A stretch of DNA of 64,000 nt, taken from positions 234,815-298,814 of the forward strand of contig JANXCX010000024.1 in NCBI GenBank assembly GCA_025059535.1, written 5' to 3'. Below the pieces are notes generated by a model. The model worked only from the letters and a program-made list of their open reading frames with translations, was not told the DNA's origin and searched no databases. The DNA comes from Bacteroidia bacterium. Its GTDB lineage: Bacteria > Bacteroidota > Bacteroidia > SpSt-205. Shown in pieces: positions 35,631-46,972 of this stretch (the stretch's first letter is position 1; each line of letters starts with the position of its first letter). The translations under genes and the position numbers were made by a program.

Positions 35631-38600
35631 ATGCGCGAACGGGTTCGTTTCGCTTCTCATCGTCCTGCGGAGTTAGTGCAGGACCTTCTGGGTATTCAGT
35701 TAGAATCGTTTCGCAAATTTATGGACCTGCGCACGCCGCCAGAAAGGCAGGCGAGCGAGGGTCTTTATCAAGTATTTAGGGAGCATTTCCCCGTGCGCGA
35801 CAGTCGGGAAGAGTATGAAATAGACTTTGATGGGTATATTTTAGAACCGCCGCGCTATACCCCAGAGGAGTGTAAAATCCGTGGCCTTACGTATGGTGTC
35901 CAGCTGAAGGTACAATTTCACCTGCGCCCCCTCAAGCCCGAAAACACCGTTCTCACCCCTAAGTCGTCTTGGATCTATTTAGGGACGGTGCCTTACATGA
36001 CGCCCCGCGGTACCTTTATTGTAAATGGCGTAGAGCGTGTGGTTATTAATCAGCTCCATCGTTCGCCGGGCATTCTTTTTTGGGCTAAGCAGCGGGCTGG
36101 CGCCGCAGGAATGGCCATAGGCGCAAAGATTATCCCGCAAAAGGGTTCCTGGATAGAATTTGCCACAGATGAGAAAGGCTTTACGCGCGTGTATTTTGAC
36201 CGCAAAAAGTGGGTGCCTATTACGTTGCTTTTGCGCGCCATGGGGCTGAGTTCGGATGCGGATATCGTCACCTACTTCGGTTTGGCGGAGGAGGTCAAGC
36301 TCAGCCAGATGCGCTCAGAGAAGCAGTTTGCCCCCTATATCGGCCGGCGCTTAGCCACGCGGCTCATGTGGATAGGCCATGGGCAAGATATAGCCGACCC
36401 CGAATCGGGCGACATAATCCACCTTGAGCACCGGCTAGAGCGAATTCGGGAAATAGAACATGTGCTGCAGGAAAAGGACTTTCACGAGCTGCGCAGCAAG
36501 CACATTGATACCATCTATGTTCTGAAGCCTGAGTACGAGCGGACACGCCATATTATCTTGGCCACACTGGCTAAGGATCCCAGCTATTCCCGTACCTCGG
36601 CCTGCATAGAGATCTACAAGCTGCTGCGCGGGTATGAAAATACGACTGATGAGGAAGCGGCGCGCGCCTTTGTTGAAAAGCAGGTACTTACGGATAAGCG
36701 GTATGATTTTGGTCGGGTAGGCCGCTTCCAAATCAATCGCAAGCTTCACGGCGAGCAGCGCTACGAAGATCGTACCCTTCGGCTAGAAGATTTAGCGGCA
36801 ATTGTAGAGCGCCTTCAGAAAATCTTCATACGCGAGGCGGAAGGCGATGAAGAAGATCATCTGAGTCACCGGCGCGTGCGGACCGTGGGCGAGCAGATGT
36901 ACAGCCTTTTCTCTACGGCGCTAAGCCGGCTTACCCGCAACATTCGCGAAAAAATGAGCACCTACGAAGGGGAGGATTTTCACGTCGAGGATGTTATTCT
37001 TACACGCGCCTTCAATAGCGCCCTCATCAGCTATTTTGCCCAAGGCACGCTCACGCCCCTATTAGACCAAACCAACCCGCTGGCTGAGCTAGCGCATAAG
37101 CGCCGCATCACGGCCATGGGGCCAGGGGGTCTCAATCGCGAGCACGCTGGCATGGAAGCCCGCGACGTGCATTACTCGCACTACGGCCGCATCTGCCCCA
37201 TAGAAACGCCGGAAGGGGCCAACATAGGCCTCATAACCTCCTTAGCTATTTATGCGCGCGTAAATGAGCTGGGATTCCTAGAGACACCCTACTACCCTTA
37301 TGAATCTAACAAGTTACACACGGATAAAGTAGTGTATCTTTCGGCTGATCAGGAAGAAATCGTGCCAATAGCCCCCCTGCGCTCGTTTTTGAATGGCGCA
37401 AATGGCAAGCCACCCAAGTCCCTCCAAGTGCGCTATGGCGGGGAGTATCCCGAGCTCCCGCTGGAAGAGGTCAAATATGTAGATGTAGCACCTGACCAGC
37501 TTTTGGGCCTCTCTGCTAGCCTTATACCCTTCTTAGAACACGATGACGCTAACCGTGCCCTCATGGGGTCCAATATGCAGCGCCAAGCCGTGCCCCTCCT
37601 GCGCCCCGAAGCCCCCATCGTAGGTACCGGCATGGAAAAACTCGTAGCGCGCGATAGCCGCGTCCTGATATACGCCGAGTACGATGGCGAAATAGAATAC
37701 GTGGACGCTCAGACCATCCGCATTCGTTACGAAGTACCCCCCGAAGAGCGGCTCGTTTCCTTTGAGGAAGATGTAGTTACCTATAAAATCCCTAAGTTCC
37801 ATCGGACAAACGAAAACACCTGCCTCAATCTCCGACCTATCGTGCGGAAAGGCCAGCGCGTGAAAAAAGGCGAACCGCTCGTAGAAGGCTTCTCCATAGA
37901 AAAAGGCGAGCTCGCTCTGGGCAAAAACCTCCTCGTGGCCTTCATGCCCTGGAAAGGGTACAACTTTGAAGACGCCATCGTTATCTCAGAAAGGCTCGTA
38001 AGAGACGATGTGCTGACTAGCATCACCATTCAGGAATTTGAGGTAGAGGTGCGTGAGACTAAGGCCGGCCCAGAAGAATTCACGCGCGAGCTACCCAATG
38101 AATCCGAAGATCGTTTGAAGAATTTGGATGAAGAGGGTATCGTGTATGTAGGTACGGAGGTGCGGGAAAGCGATATCCTAGTGGGTAAAATCACGCCAAA
38201 GGGCCAAAGCGCCGAACTTACGCCCGAAGAAAAGCTCCTTCGGCACCTCTTTGGGGAACGCAGCGCCGAGGTCAAAAGTACGCCTTTGGTAGTACCTCCC
38301 GCCACCCATGGCTACGTAATCGCTACCCACCTCTACCGCAAAGATCGCCGCATCCCAAATGCCGAAGAACGCAAACGCAAGGAGCGCGAAATAGATCAGC
38401 ATTACGAAAAGCTCATCAAAGAGCTTCGTCGAAAAATGGCTCAAAAGCTGGAGGTTCTCCTAAATGGTAAAGAAATAGTGGCTATCTACGACAAGCGCGG
38501 CTTGCAGGTCTTCCCTCCCGAGCGCACGGTACTCCAGAAGAAAGGGGCGGCCCCCTCTCACCTTTCCGTTCGTGAGCTAGAAACCTGGAAGTTTGAGGAG

Positions 38601-39476
38601 CTCAATCCTATAGGTTGGACCACCGACCCTCATACTAATCTGCTTATTGAGCGGCTTTTCCAGAATTACATGGCTTTGTATTCCCGCTACTTAGCTGATG
38701 CCCAGCGCGAGAAGGTTTATATAACCTCTGGGGATGAGCTACCTAGCGGGGTACTCAAGATGGCCAAAGTGTATGTAGCCACTAAGCGCAAAATCAAGGT
38801 AGGGGACAAGCTGGCGGGACGGCACGGAAACAAAGGCGTCATCGCCAAAATAGCCCCTATTGAAGATATGCCTTATTTGGAAGATGGGACGCCTGTGGAT
38901 ATTGTGCTCAATCCTTTGGGTGTACCCTCTCGCATGAATATTGGGCAGATTTATGAAGCTATACTCGGATGGGCGGGGCAAAAGCTGGGTGTCCACTTTG
39001 AGGTTCAGCCGTTTGCCGGCCCTTCGTATGAGGAGGTAAATGCCTGGCTCGCTAAGGCAGGCCTTCCACCCGATGGGCGGGTCTATCTTTATGATGGCCA
39101 GACGGGCGAACGGTTTGACCAGCCCGCTACGGTAGGAGTTATTTACATGCTCAAGCTCAACCACATGGTGGAGGACAAGATACACGCCCGCTCGGTGGGT
39201 CCTTATGGCATCGTAACGTCGCAACCGTTGGGTGGGCGTTCGCATTCGGGCGGGCAGCGCTTCGGGGAAATGGAAGTGTGGGCCTTAGAAGCCTTTGGCG
39301 CCGCCAATCTCCTCCAAGAAATGCTTACCATCAAATCCGATGACATTGAAGGCCGCATGAAGGCCCACGAAGCGATCATCAAAGGCGAAAACATCACCTA
39401 CTTTGGGGTGCCCGATTCCTTTCAAGTGCTGGTGAATGAACTACGCGGCCTGGGCTTAAAGGTACAATTTGACTAA
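35631..39476 (+). CDS. rpoB: DNA-directed RNA polymerase subunit beta
   Basis: A 1281-residue beta subunit. Recognisable blocks are the N-terminal LESFRKFMDLRTPPERQ, YMTPRGTFIVNGVERVVINQLHRSPG, the rifampicin region QTNPLAELAHKRRITAMGPGGL, HYSHYGRICPIETPEGANIGLI, the active-centre VAFMPWKGYNFEDAIVISERLV, KLAGRHGNKGVIA and the C-terminal GGQRFGEMEVWALEAFGAA. The sequence through the rifampicin pocket looks sensitive-type, though this is only by eye. The stop is 25 nt before the rpoC start. Confidence 0.98.
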   Translation: MRERVRFASHRPAELVQDLLGIQLESFRKFMDLRTPPERQASEGLYQVFREHFPVRDSREEYEIDFDGYILEPPRYTPEECKIRGLTYGVQLKVQFHLRPLKPENTVLTPKSSWIYLGTVPYMTPRGTFIVNGVERVVINQLHRSPGILFWAKQRAGAAGMAIGAKIIPQKGSWIEFATDEKGFTRVYFDRKKWVPITLLLRAMGLSSDADIVTYFGLAEEVKLSQMRSEKQFAPYIGRRLATRLMWIGHGQDIADPESGDIIHLEHRLERIREIEHVLQEKDFHELRSKHIDTIYVLKPEYERTRHIILATLAKDPSYSRTSACIEIYKLLRGYENTTDEEAARAFVEKQVLTDKRYDFGRVGRFQINRKLHGEQRYEDRTLRLEDLAAIVERLQKIFIREAEGDEEDHLSHRRVRTVGEQMYSLFSTALSRLTRNIREKMSTYEGEDFHVEDVILTRAFNSALISYFAQGTLTPLLDQTNPLAELAHKRRITAMGPGGLNREHAGMEARDVHYSHYGRICPIETPEGANIGLITSLAIYARVNELGFLETPYYPYESNKLHTDKVVYLSADQEEIVPIAPLRSFLNGANGKPPKSLQVRYGGEYPELPLEEVKYVDVAPDQLLGLSASLIPFLEHDDANRALMGSNMQRQAVPLLRPEAPIVGTGMEKLVARDSRVLIYAEYDGEIEYVDAQTIRIRYEVPPEERLVSFEEDVVTYKIPKFHRTNENTCLNLRPIVRKGQRVKKGEPLVEGFSIEKGELALGKNLLVAFMPWKGYNFEDAIVISERLVRDDVLTSITIQEFEVEVRETKAGPEEFTRELPNESEDRLKNLDEEGIVYVGTEVRESDILVGKITPKGQSAELTPEEKLLRHLFGERSAEVKSTPLVVPPATHGYVIATHLYRKDRRIPNAEERKRKEREIDQHYEKLIKELRRKMAQKLEVLLNGKEIVAIYDKRGLQVFPPERTVLQKKGAAPSHLSVRELETWKFEELNPIGWTTDPHTNLLIERLFQNYMALYSRYLADAQREKVYITSGDELPSGVLKMAKVYVATKRKIKVGDKLAGRHGNKGVIAKIAPIEDMPYLEDGTPVDIVLNPLGVPSRMNIGQIYEAILGWAGQKLGVHFEVQPFAGPSYEEVNAWLAKAGLPPDGRVYLYDGQTGERFDQPATVGVIYMLKLNHMVEDKIHARSVGPYGIVTSQPLGGRSHSGGQRFGEMEVWALEAFGAANLLQEMLTIKSDDIEGRMKAHEAIIKGENITYFGVPDSFQVLVNELRGLGLKVQFD

Positions 39477-39501
39477 CCTTTCCTCAAAAAACCCGATACA
39501 T

Positions 39502-42500
39502 ATGGAAGCAACGCGCAGTGCGATGACTAAACACGCTGTGGTAAATATACCTATACCTATTCGACGAGTAACACTTTCCCTGGCTTCGCCGGATGAAATA
39601 CGCGAGTGGAGCAAAGGGGAAGTCGTGCGCGCCGAAACGATAGACTACCGCACGCACCGGCCCGAGCGGGGCGGGCTCTTCTGCGAGCAAATCTTCGGAC
39701 CTATCCGGGATTACGAGTGCGCCTGCGGCAAATACAAAGGCGCCCGCTACAAAGGCATTCGTTGTGACAATTGTGGCGTAGAGGTTATAGAGAAAAAGTG
39801 GCGGCGAGTCCGAATGGGCCATATCACCCTTCTAGAGCCGGTCGTGCACCCCTGGTTCTTCCGGCATACCCCTTCTAAACTCGGGGCTCTGCTGGGCATC
39901 AAGAAGCTAGAACAGGTGGTGTATTATGAACGCTTTGTTGTTATCCGAGTAGGGGATGCGGCCCATGTCCAAAAAGGCCTTCAAGAAGGGGATACCCTCT
40001 CCAGCGAAGAGTACGAAAAAATTCTGCGCCAGCTCAAAGCCTTAGCCGCCAATGATCCGAACATCCGGGTAGATTCCTTCGTAGCCAAAATGGGGGCCCA
40101 GGCGCTTTTGGAGCTTCTGCGGAATTTAGATCTAGAGGAGCTGGCGCACAGCCTGCGGGCTCAGCTGGAACAGGAGGTTTCGCAGCAGCGGCGTACCGAA
40201 ATCCTACGTCGTCTCAAGGTCGTGGAGGAATTCCGCATGGCCAACCGGCGCGTGGAAAATAAGCCCGAATGGATGATTCTGCGCGAGATTCCGGTGATTC
40301 CGCCTGAGCTGAGGCCGCTCATCCCTTTACCCGGCGGACGCTTCACCGCTGCGGATCTCAACGAACTCTACCGCCGGCTTATCCAGCGGAATAACCGGCT
40401 TCGACGCATGCTTGAAACGCGTAGCCCCCTCATCCTCCTCAATAATGAGCGCCGCATGCTGCAGGAAGCAGTAGATGCCCTTCTGGATTCGGCCCGCAAG
40501 CGTAACCAGACACGTGCAGCCGCTTCCTCCGAAAGCAATACCAGCCGCACCCTGCGCTCACTCAGCGAGAATATAAAAGGCAAACAGGGCCGCTTTCGTC
40601 AAAACCTCCTGGGAAAGCGCGTGGATTACTCGGGCCGCTCCGTCATCGTGGTAGGCCCTCACCTCAAGCTCCACGAATGCGGCCTACCCAAAGACATGGC
40701 CGTAGAACTCTTCAAGCCTTTCATCATCCGAGACCTTTTAGCCCAGCGGATCGCCCGCACGGAAAAAAGCGCTCGGCGCCTCGTAGAGCGCAAAAGCCCA
40801 GAAATCTGGCCGATTTTAGAAAACGTTCTGCGCGGCCACCCCGTGCTCTTGAATCGGGCCCCTACTCTTCACCGCTTGGGCATACAGGCCTTCCAGCCTA
40901 AGCTGGTAGAAGGCAAAGCCATCCAGCTGCACCCCTTGGTATGTACAGGCTATAATGCGGACTTTGACGGCGACCAGATGGCGGTTCATGTGCCTCTCAG
41001 CCAGGCCGCTATCATGGAAGCTAAGGTACTCCTACTTTCCAGTCACAATATCCTTCACCCCGCCAATGGCGCCCCGATAGCCGTGCCTTCCCAAGATATG
41101 GTGTTAGGTCTTTATTACATAACCAAGCTGCGTCGTGGGGCTAAGGGGGAAGGCCTGAGTTTTAGCGATTTAGCCGATGTGCTCCAAGCCTATCACGCAG
41201 GTAAGATAGACCTGCATGCCATCATCACTGTACGCCTGCCAGCGGATAAGGACGTTTGGGTCTTAGGCGATGAGCCGGAAGATCGGCACATCCAGCTGAT
41301 AGGCCGCTATAAGCGCCTCACGACTACCGCCGGCCGCGTCATCTTCAATCATACGCTGCCGCCTGAAATGCCCTACGTGAATGGTCTCCTTACTAAAGGC
41401 GCCATCCGCGACGTAATTATGGAGGTTTTCCGCCGCACCGACCATCGCCGTACAGCCGAATTTCTAGACAAAATCAAAGAACTGGGATTTGAATCCGCCT
41501 TCAAGGGTGGGCTTTCTTTCACCCTCTATGACGTGATTGTCCCTTCTAATCGCGAGAAGCTTATCCAAGCAGGCTTCGCTGAGCGCGAAAATATTCAACA
41601 AGAATTCAACTTTGGTTATATTGGCGACAGCGAGCGGTACAATAAAATTATAGACCTTTGGACGCGCATCTCCAATGAGATTACGGATCAGCTTATCCAA
41701 GAGCTCAAGAAGCACCAGGACGGCTTCAATCCGATCTACATGATGATGCATTCGGGGGCGCGGGGCTCGCGGGAGCAGGTGCGCCAGCTCTGTGCGCTGC
41801 GCGGGCTAATGAACAAACCACAACGCCGCCTAGGCGCCCGGGAAATCATAGAGACTCCCATCCTCTCCAGCTTAAGGGAAGGGCTGAATGTGATAGAGTA
41901 CTTCATCTCCACCCATGGGGCTCGCAAAGGGCTTGCAGACACGGCGCTCAAGACGGCTGATGCCGGCTACCTTACGCGCAAGCTCGTTGATGTGGCCCAA
42001 GATGTGGTAGTAACCGAAGTAGATTGCGGTACGCTGCGCGGCCTACGCCTTACGGCGCTCTACGACGAGAATGACGAACTCGTGGAGTCGTTAGCCGCAC
42101 GGATTGAAGGCCGCTTCGCCCTAAATGACATCTACCATCCGCTCACAGGTGAAAAGCTCTGTGGAAGCGGCGAGGAGATTACCGAAGAGATAGCCAAAGC
42201 CATTGAAGCCGCTGGTATAGAGAGCGTAGAGGTACGGTCGCCGATTTTCTGTGAGGCCGAGCGGGGCATTTGCCAGAAGTGCTACGGACGGCATTTAGCC
42301 ATAGGCCGCCTCGTAGAACTGGGCGAAGCCGTGGGTATAATCGCCGCCCAGTCTATCGGCGAGCCGGGCACCCAGCTTACGCTGCGAACCTTCCACACAG
42401 GCGGAGCCGCTCAACGCATCACAGGCCAAAGCGCCCTGCGGGCCAAATACGACGGCATAGTAGATTTCAGCGAAGACCTCAAAACTATTCAGCGCGGCAC

Positions 42501-43908
42501 AGACTCTCCTGTAACGATCGTGATTAGCCGTACGTCGGAACTTTTCCTGCGCCATCCTCAAACCCATCAGATTATTTGGCGCCAAGACATCCCTTATGCT
42601 TCCACGCTGCGCGTTCAGGCTGGGGAATTCGTAGAGAAAGGCACTATCCTTTGTGAATGGGACCCCTACGCGCGTCACATCCTCGCCACTAATGCCGGCT
42701 ATGTCCGCTGGAATGACCTGATAGAGGGGGATACCTATCGGCGCGAGCGTATTGAAGAAACCGGCCAAGAGGAGTATATCGTTGTAGAATCCTCCGACCG
42801 CCTGCGTTCGCCTACCCTCCATATCGTCAACGACTATGGCGAGATTGTAGAAACCTACACCTTACCAGTAAATGCTCGCCTCATGGTGCGGGACGGGGAT
42901 AAGGTGAGCCCAGGCGATACCCTAGCGCGTACCCCTGTGCAACTGGCCCGCACAGCCGATATTACAGGCGGATTGCCAAAAGTTACAGACCTTTTTGAGG
43001 CCCGTGCGCCCGGTAGCGCCGCTACGTTAGCTGAGATTGATGGCACGGTTCATATGCGGCGACGCCGAGCCAACCGCCATGAGATTGATATTGAATCGCT
43101 GGATAAGCGGCTACGGATTACCCATATAGTGCCCACTACCAGCCTTCTACTCGTACAGGATGGGGACAAGGTACGCGCAGGGCAGCCTTTATGTGATGGC
43201 GCTAAGAGTCCTCACGATATCCTTCGCATTTTAGGTATCTCAGGCGTAGCCGAATATCTCTTGCGTAATATCCAGCTCATCTATGCCCCCCAAGCCGTGC
43301 GCATTAGCACAAAGCACCTGGAAATCATTCTGCGCCAGATGCTGCAAAAAGTAGAAATCGTCGACCCCGGCGATACCATTTTCCTCCCCGAGGAGGTCGT
43401 AGATAAATCAGAATTTTTCCAAGAAAATGCCTATCTGCAAGGTAAGTTTATTGTTACGCACCCGGGCGATGATCCGAAGGTGCAGGTAGGGCATATACTC
43501 TCGCGGGCTGAGCTAGAGGAGGCCAATCAGGCGCTTATAGCGGCGGGACGCCAGCCTATTCAGGCGCGAGAGGCTCAGCCAGCTATAGCTCAACCTCGCC
43601 TTATGGGCATAAGCAAAGCGGCGGCTTCTACGCGTAGCTGGCTCTCGGCGGCTTCCTTCCAAGATACGCTGCGCGTGCTGATTGATGCGGCGGTAACGGC
43701 ACGCACGGATGAATTGCTCGGCCTCAAGGAGAATGTTATCACTGGGCAAAAAATACCGGCTGGTACGGGCTATATTGAGCGGATGCAAGAGGCGGTGGCG
43801 CCTAAACTCCCCGTGCCTGATCTATTGCCAGAGTCAATAGAGCCTGTAGAGCCTGCGCCGAACCTACCCAAACCCGCCCGCCGCGCTAGAAAGAAGCCCA
43901 TTTCGTGA
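39502..43908 (+). CDS. rpoC: DNA-directed RNA polymerase subunit beta'
   Basis: A beta' subunit of 1468 residues from ATG 39502; ATG 39523 or TTG 39469 are alternatives, and the family alignment starts near [22 protein letters not shown]. Zinc site 1 is [20 protein letters not shown]. The catalytic Mg triad is in [13 protein letters not shown]. The second zinc site cysteines are C..([13 protein letters not shown]) following VTEVDCGT. The trigger-loop region and [22 protein letters not shown] are intact. A Pro/Arg/Lys-rich tail ends the protein. Its stop overlaps the next GTG start (GTGA). Confidence 0.97.
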   Translation: MEATRSAMTKHAVVNIPIPIRRVTLSLASPDEIREWSKGEVVRAETIDYRTHRPERGGLFCEQIFGPIRDYECACGKYKGARYKGIRCDNCGVEVIEKKWRRVRMGHITLLEPVVHPWFFRHTPSKLGALLGIKKLEQVVYYERFVVIRVGDAAHVQKGLQEGDTLSSEEYEKILRQLKALAANDPNIRVDSFVAKMGAQALLELLRNLDLEELAHSLRAQLEQEVSQQRRTEILRRLKVVEEFRMANRRVENKPEWMILREIPVIPPELRPLIPLPGGRFTAADLNELYRRLIQRNNRLRRMLETRSPLILLNNERRMLQEAVDALLDSARKRNQTRAAASSESNTSRTLRSLSENIKGKQGRFRQNLLGKRVDYSGRSVIVVGPHLKLHECGLPKDMAVELFKPFIIRDLLAQRIARTEKSARRLVERKSPEIWPILENVLRGHPVLLNRAPTLHRLGIQAFQPKLVEGKAIQLHPLVCTGYNADFDGDQMAVHVPLSQAAIMEAKVLLLSSHNILHPANGAPIAVPSQDMVLGLYYITKLRRGAKGEGLSFSDLADVLQAYHAGKIDLHAIITVRLPADKDVWVLGDEPEDRHIQLIGRYKRLTTTAGRVIFNHTLPPEMPYVNGLLTKGAIRDVIMEVFRRTDHRRTAEFLDKIKELGFESAFKGGLSFTLYDVIVPSNREKLIQAGFAERENIQQEFNFGYIGDSERYNKIIDLWTRISNEITDQLIQELKKHQDGFNPIYMMMHSGARGSREQVRQLCALRGLMNKPQRRLGAREIIETPILSSLREGLNVIEYFISTHGARKGLADTALKTADAGYLTRKLVDVAQDVVVTEVDCGTLRGLRLTALYDENDELVESLAARIEGRFALNDIYHPLTGEKLCGSGEEITEEIAKAIEAAGIESVEVRSPIFCEAERGICQKCYGRHLAIGRLVELGEAVGIIAAQSIGEPGTQLTLRTFHTGGAAQRITGQSALRAKYDGIVDFSEDLKTIQRGTDSPVTIVISRTSELFLRHPQTHQIIWRQDIPYASTLRVQAGEFVEKGTILCEWDPYARHILATNAGYVRWNDLIEGDTYRRERIEETGQEEYIVVESSDRLRSPTLHIVNDYGEIVETYTLPVNARLMVRDGDKVSPGDTLARTPVQLARTADITGGLPKVTDLFEARAPGSAATLAEIDGTVHMRRRRANRHEIDIESLDKRLRITHIVPTTSLLLVQDGDKVRAGQPLCDGAKSPHDILRILGISGVAEYLLRNIQLIYAPQAVRISTKHLEIILRQMLQKVEIVDPGDTIFLPEEVVDKSEFFQENAYLQGKFIVTHPGDDPKVQVGHILSRAELEEANQALIAAGRQPIQAREAQPAIAQPRLMGISKAAASTRSWLSAASFQDTLRVLIDAAVTARTDELLGLKENVITGQKIPAGTGYIERMQEAVAPKLPVPDLLPESIEPVEPAPNLPKPARRARKKPIS

Positions 43909-44687
43909 TTACCTTAGGTGCCTTGACAGCGGCTCTGGAGGAGTGGGTGCCCCTGCACTGGGCTGAACCTTACGATAATGTAGGCCTTCTCTGGGGGAAT
44001 CCCGCTATGCCCCTACAGGGCGTATTGACTACCTTAGATATTACCCCTGCCGTAGTCCAAGAAGCGCGCCAGGTAGGAGCGAACCTAATTGTGGCCCATC
44101 ATCCCCTGTGGTTTGGCCAGCGGCTTCGGCTCAACTGGACAAGCCCTACCGACCGTCTTATATACGAGCTTATCCAAGCCAATATAGCCGTATATGCCCT
44201 TCACACAAATTTAGATAGTGCGCCGGCAGGGCTAAACTGGGCCCTTTGTAAAGCCTTGGGCCTGATGCCCATCGCTCCCCTTCAAAGCCATCCCGATGGG
44301 CATGGAATGGGCTACTTAGGCCGAATGGAGCCTCCCATGGCCCCTGAAGCTTTTTTCCCTTATCTCCAGCAGCGTCTAGACCTGCCAGCCATACGCTTCG
44401 TGCGAGGCAAAGCTGACACTTTCCAACACATAGCGGTGTGTGGGGGGGCAGGGGCTAGCCTTCTGGCCCAGGCCCTGGCTGCAGGGGCCGATATCTTCCT
44501 AACCGCCGATATACCCTACCACCGCTTCTTAGAAGCCCAAGGCCAAATCTGGCTAGCGGATATAGGGCACTATGAGTCCGAACGCCTCGTTAGCCACCTT
44601 ATTGCCGATTTCCTGCACGCCAAATTTCCTGATTTGCCCATTTTTGCCAGCCGCATGAAAACTACACCCATAGAATACTGGGTATGA
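43905..44687 (+). CDS. Nif3-like dinuclear metal-centre protein
   Basis: A 260-residue NIF3/DUF34 protein. It has EEWVPLHWAEPYDNVGLLWGNP, VAHHPLWFGQ (His ligands), ALHTNLDSAPAGLNWALC, and the C-terminal VCGGAGASLLAQALAAGADIFLTADIPYHRFLEAQ with ADIGHYESE, which together supply the bimetal ligands. The family forms hexamers and may act as GTP cyclohydrolase-like or metal-handling enzymes. It uses a GTG start overlapping the rpoC stop and overlaps the zinc-ribbon gene at its end, a pairing common in Bacteroidota. Confidence 0.9.
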   Translation: MITLGALTAALEEWVPLHWAEPYDNVGLLWGNPAMPLQGVLTTLDITPAVVQEARQVGANLIVAHHPLWFGQRLRLNWTSPTDRLIYELIQANIAVYALHTNLDSAPAGLNWALCKALGLMPIAPLQSHPDGHGMGYLGRMEPPMAPEAFFPYLQQRLDLPAIRFVRGKADTFQHIAVCGGAGASLLAQALAAGADIFLTADIPYHRFLEAQGQIWLADIGHYESERLVSHLIADFLHAKFPDLPIFASRMKTTPIEYWV

Positions 44688-45529
44688 TAGCCGTAGAGAT
44701 TACAAATGCCGAGGAACGCCTCGTAGAGCTTATTCAACTGCAAGTCCTGTATGATCGCCTGCAAGCCGTGCGGCAACGGCAAGGCGACCTCCCAGATCAG
44801 ATAGAGAAGCTCCAGGATAAAGCTTCGGGGCTTCAGAAGCGTATCCGGGAACTGGAGAGCCAGATTCAGCAGCTGGAATCTGACATCCGTGCGCTGCACA
44901 TCAGCAATGACAATCTGCGCGACCTAGAGCAGAAGCTTCTGCGCGCCCTCAACCAAGCCCGCGGCGAGCAAATCCTCCAACTTCAGAACGAACACCAAGA
45001 AACCGTTCTGACCATCCAGAAAAACATTCGGGATATTGGCCGCATGCAGCAAAAAGTAGAGGGCTACAAGAAGGTGCTCGCCGAAGAGTCGGAGAAACTG
45101 CGTGAGATCCAGCAAGCCATAGCGGAGAAGCAGACCCGTCTGCAGGATATCCAAGAAGAGACGGAGCAGCAGATGCAGGTGCTTTTGACTCGGATACAAG
45201 CCCTGAGTGCCCACCTCCACCAAGTTGATCCGCGCCTATTTACCCTATTTGAGCGGCGGCGCCGCGCCCTACGCGAAGGCAAAGCCCTCGTCCCTGTCCT
45301 CAGCTTAGCTAACCTGGCCAAAGCCACCCCCTCTAGGCCAAAAGTGGATGGCTTGACCCCCGATCCCTCTTCCTCGGCACGCATCGTCTGTTCAGGCTGC
45401 TACATCCTGCTCCCCTCTCAACTGCAAATAGAGCTCGCTAAACACAACAAACTCTATGTCTGCGAAAGCTGCGGAAGGTTCCTAGTGGATGCGGAGCTTT
45501 TCACTAGCGTGCGCGATAGTATGCCTTAA
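44684..45529 (+). CDS. coiled-coil protein with C4 zinc ribbon
   Basis: A 281-residue protein: long coiled coil (about residues 10-170, rich in Gln/Glu/Leu heptads) and a C-terminal C4 zinc ribbon with CSGCYILLP and CESCGRFLV (CxxC...CxxC). This is the putative nucleic-acid-binding zinc-ribbon family (DUF164-like), a frequent partner of nif3. The ATGA overlap with nif3 implies co-translation. Its role is not established; ribosome- or RNA-related binding is a guess. Confidence 0.85.
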   Translation: MIAVEITNAEERLVELIQLQVLYDRLQAVRQRQGDLPDQIEKLQDKASGLQKRIRELESQIQQLESDIRALHISNDNLRDLEQKLLRALNQARGEQILQLQNEHQETVLTIQKNIRDIGRMQQKVEGYKKVLAEESEKLREIQQAIAEKQTRLQDIQEETEQQMQVLLTRIQALSAHLHQVDPRLFTLFERRRRALREGKALVPVLSLANLAKATPSRPKVDGLTPDPSSSARIVCSGCYILLPSQLQIELAKHNKLYVCESCGRFLVDAELFTSVRDSMP

Positions 45530-46952
45530 CCCGAGTCTGTCTCAGTCTTCGGCTTTTATTTACGCCTTATGGGACTTGGATTTAGAGGCTGCGGAAAAGG
45601 CTCTTGTTCATGAGTGGCAGGCGAGCTATCTTACCTGGTCGGCTCATCGCTTAGCCTTCTTCAAGGCTCTTTTCCCTCTCCATAATACCGAGAGGAAGGA
45701 TTTTTGGGGTTTTTCTGAGGTTTGCGAGCGGCAGTTTGCGGCGCAGCGGGCGCCGGCTCTCTTCCCCCTGAAAGCGGATCTATACGGCACGCGGGCGATT
45801 TGCGCAGCGTGGGAGCAGCAGTGGCTGCGGGCTAGCCTAGCGGTTTGGCAGAGCTGGCGTTACCTGCGGCAAAGCCCGAAACAGACCCCCCTAGCTTGGG
45901 AATGGGCAGGCCTCTGGCAAGTAGCTTTAGCTACCCTACCCGCCTCCTACCAAAAATGGCTGCGTTTTACACCCGAATTGCTCTGGGAAAATGCCTTAGC
46001 TAATTTGCGACGGGCTGCTTTGCCCCCTTCGCCCCTCGCCTGGGAAGCCAGCCTCTTGTACTTTCTAGTGCTTCGCAATATGGATACCCTGGCAGGCCGC
46101 TGGCTGGATACCTGCCGCCAAACCCTTTTCCCTACTCAAGCCCCGCCTTTTTTGTGGCGGTTTGCCATAGGGGTTTATGAGTTTGAGCAGGGCTCGCTCA
46201 GTCAAGCCGAATCAATCTTTTTGAGTCTTGGCCACCTTCCTCAAGCTCACCGCTTTCCGTATCCGTGGTATTGGCTGGGTAAGGTTTACCTTTACCAAGG
46301 CAAAGCTTCTGCCGCGCAGCAGGCGTGGCAGAGGTTTGTACAGCTTCAGCGCAGCTCCGCGGGTTTGGCGGCTCAGTACGCCTGGCGCGGCTATTTAGCT
46401 TGGGTAGAGCGTGATAGCGGAGCGGCCCAAACGCTCTGGAAGGCCGCTCTGAGCTACGAAAGCCTATGGGAGGAAGATGCACTGGCTCAGCGATTAGCGG
46501 CCCAGTGGCTTCGCAGTCCTCCTACTCCCGAAGAGGAACGCCTCTGGACGGCCCGTTGGCTCTTACACCAAGGCGCCTGGCAGGCCGCCTACGATACTCT
46601 GGAGCCTCTACGCCAAAGACTGTATGCGCTTACACCCGACCAACGCACCGCCCTTTATTACACCTATGGCCGGCTTTACCACCGCTGGAACCGCGAAGAG
46701 GCCGCGCGCTTTGCCTACTTTCACTGCCTCCAACAGGCCGCTAGCGCCAATCGCTGGATGCAGGCCTACGCCGCCCTCTACTTAGCTCAGCTGTACGAAA
46801 AACTAGCCGATTGGCACAACGCCCGCCGCTACTACCAGCAAGCTGAAGCCCTAGGCGAAGCCAGCCACCGCACCGGCGTCATCCAAAAAGCCCGGGCCGG
46901 CTACCTCCGCCTCCAAAACCGCCGCTACCCCGTGCCGCCAAGCGGAAAGTAA
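45489..46952 (+). CDS. exported TPR-like protein, unknown
   Basis: A 487-residue protein with a signal-peptide-like start (MRSFSLACAIVCLNPSLSQS) and all-helical tetratricopeptide-like repeats throughout (for example WYWLGKVYLYQGKASAAQQAWQRFV and AAYDTLEPLRQRLYAL; AALYLAQLYEKLADWHNARRYYQQAEAL near the end). The ATG at 45489 lies 41 nt inside the zinc-ribbon gene; no other ATG/GTG allows a signal peptide, so the overlapping start is kept. Probably a periplasmic or envelope scaffold; no catalytic motif. Confidence 0.7.
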   Translation: MRSFSLACAIVCLNPSLSQSSAFIYALWDLDLEAAEKALVHEWQASYLTWSAHRLAFFKALFPLHNTERKDFWGFSEVCERQFAAQRAPALFPLKADLYGTRAICAAWEQQWLRASLAVWQSWRYLRQSPKQTPLAWEWAGLWQVALATLPASYQKWLRFTPELLWENALANLRRAALPPSPLAWEASLLYFLVLRNMDTLAGRWLDTCRQTLFPTQAPPFLWRFAIGVYEFEQGSLSQAESIFLSLGHLPQAHRFPYPWYWLGKVYLYQGKASAAQQAWQRFVQLQRSSAGLAAQYAWRGYLAWVERDSGAAQTLWKAALSYESLWEEDALAQRLAAQWLRSPPTPEEERLWTARWLLHQGAWQAAYDTLEPLRQRLYALTPDQRTALYYTYGRLYHRWNREEAARFAYFHCLQQAASANRWMQAYAALYLAQLYEKLADWHNARRYYQQAEALGEASHRTGVIQKARAGYLRLQNRRYPVPPSGK

Positions 46953-46960
46953 GATTTTGT

Positions 46961-46968
46961 TTTATTTG
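46961..46968 (+). promoter_or_regulatory. -7-like promoter element of pepF
   Basis: TTTATTTG, one base from TAnnTTTG, ends 4 nt before the ATG at 46973. Confidence 0.35.
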
Positions 46969-46972
46969 CATT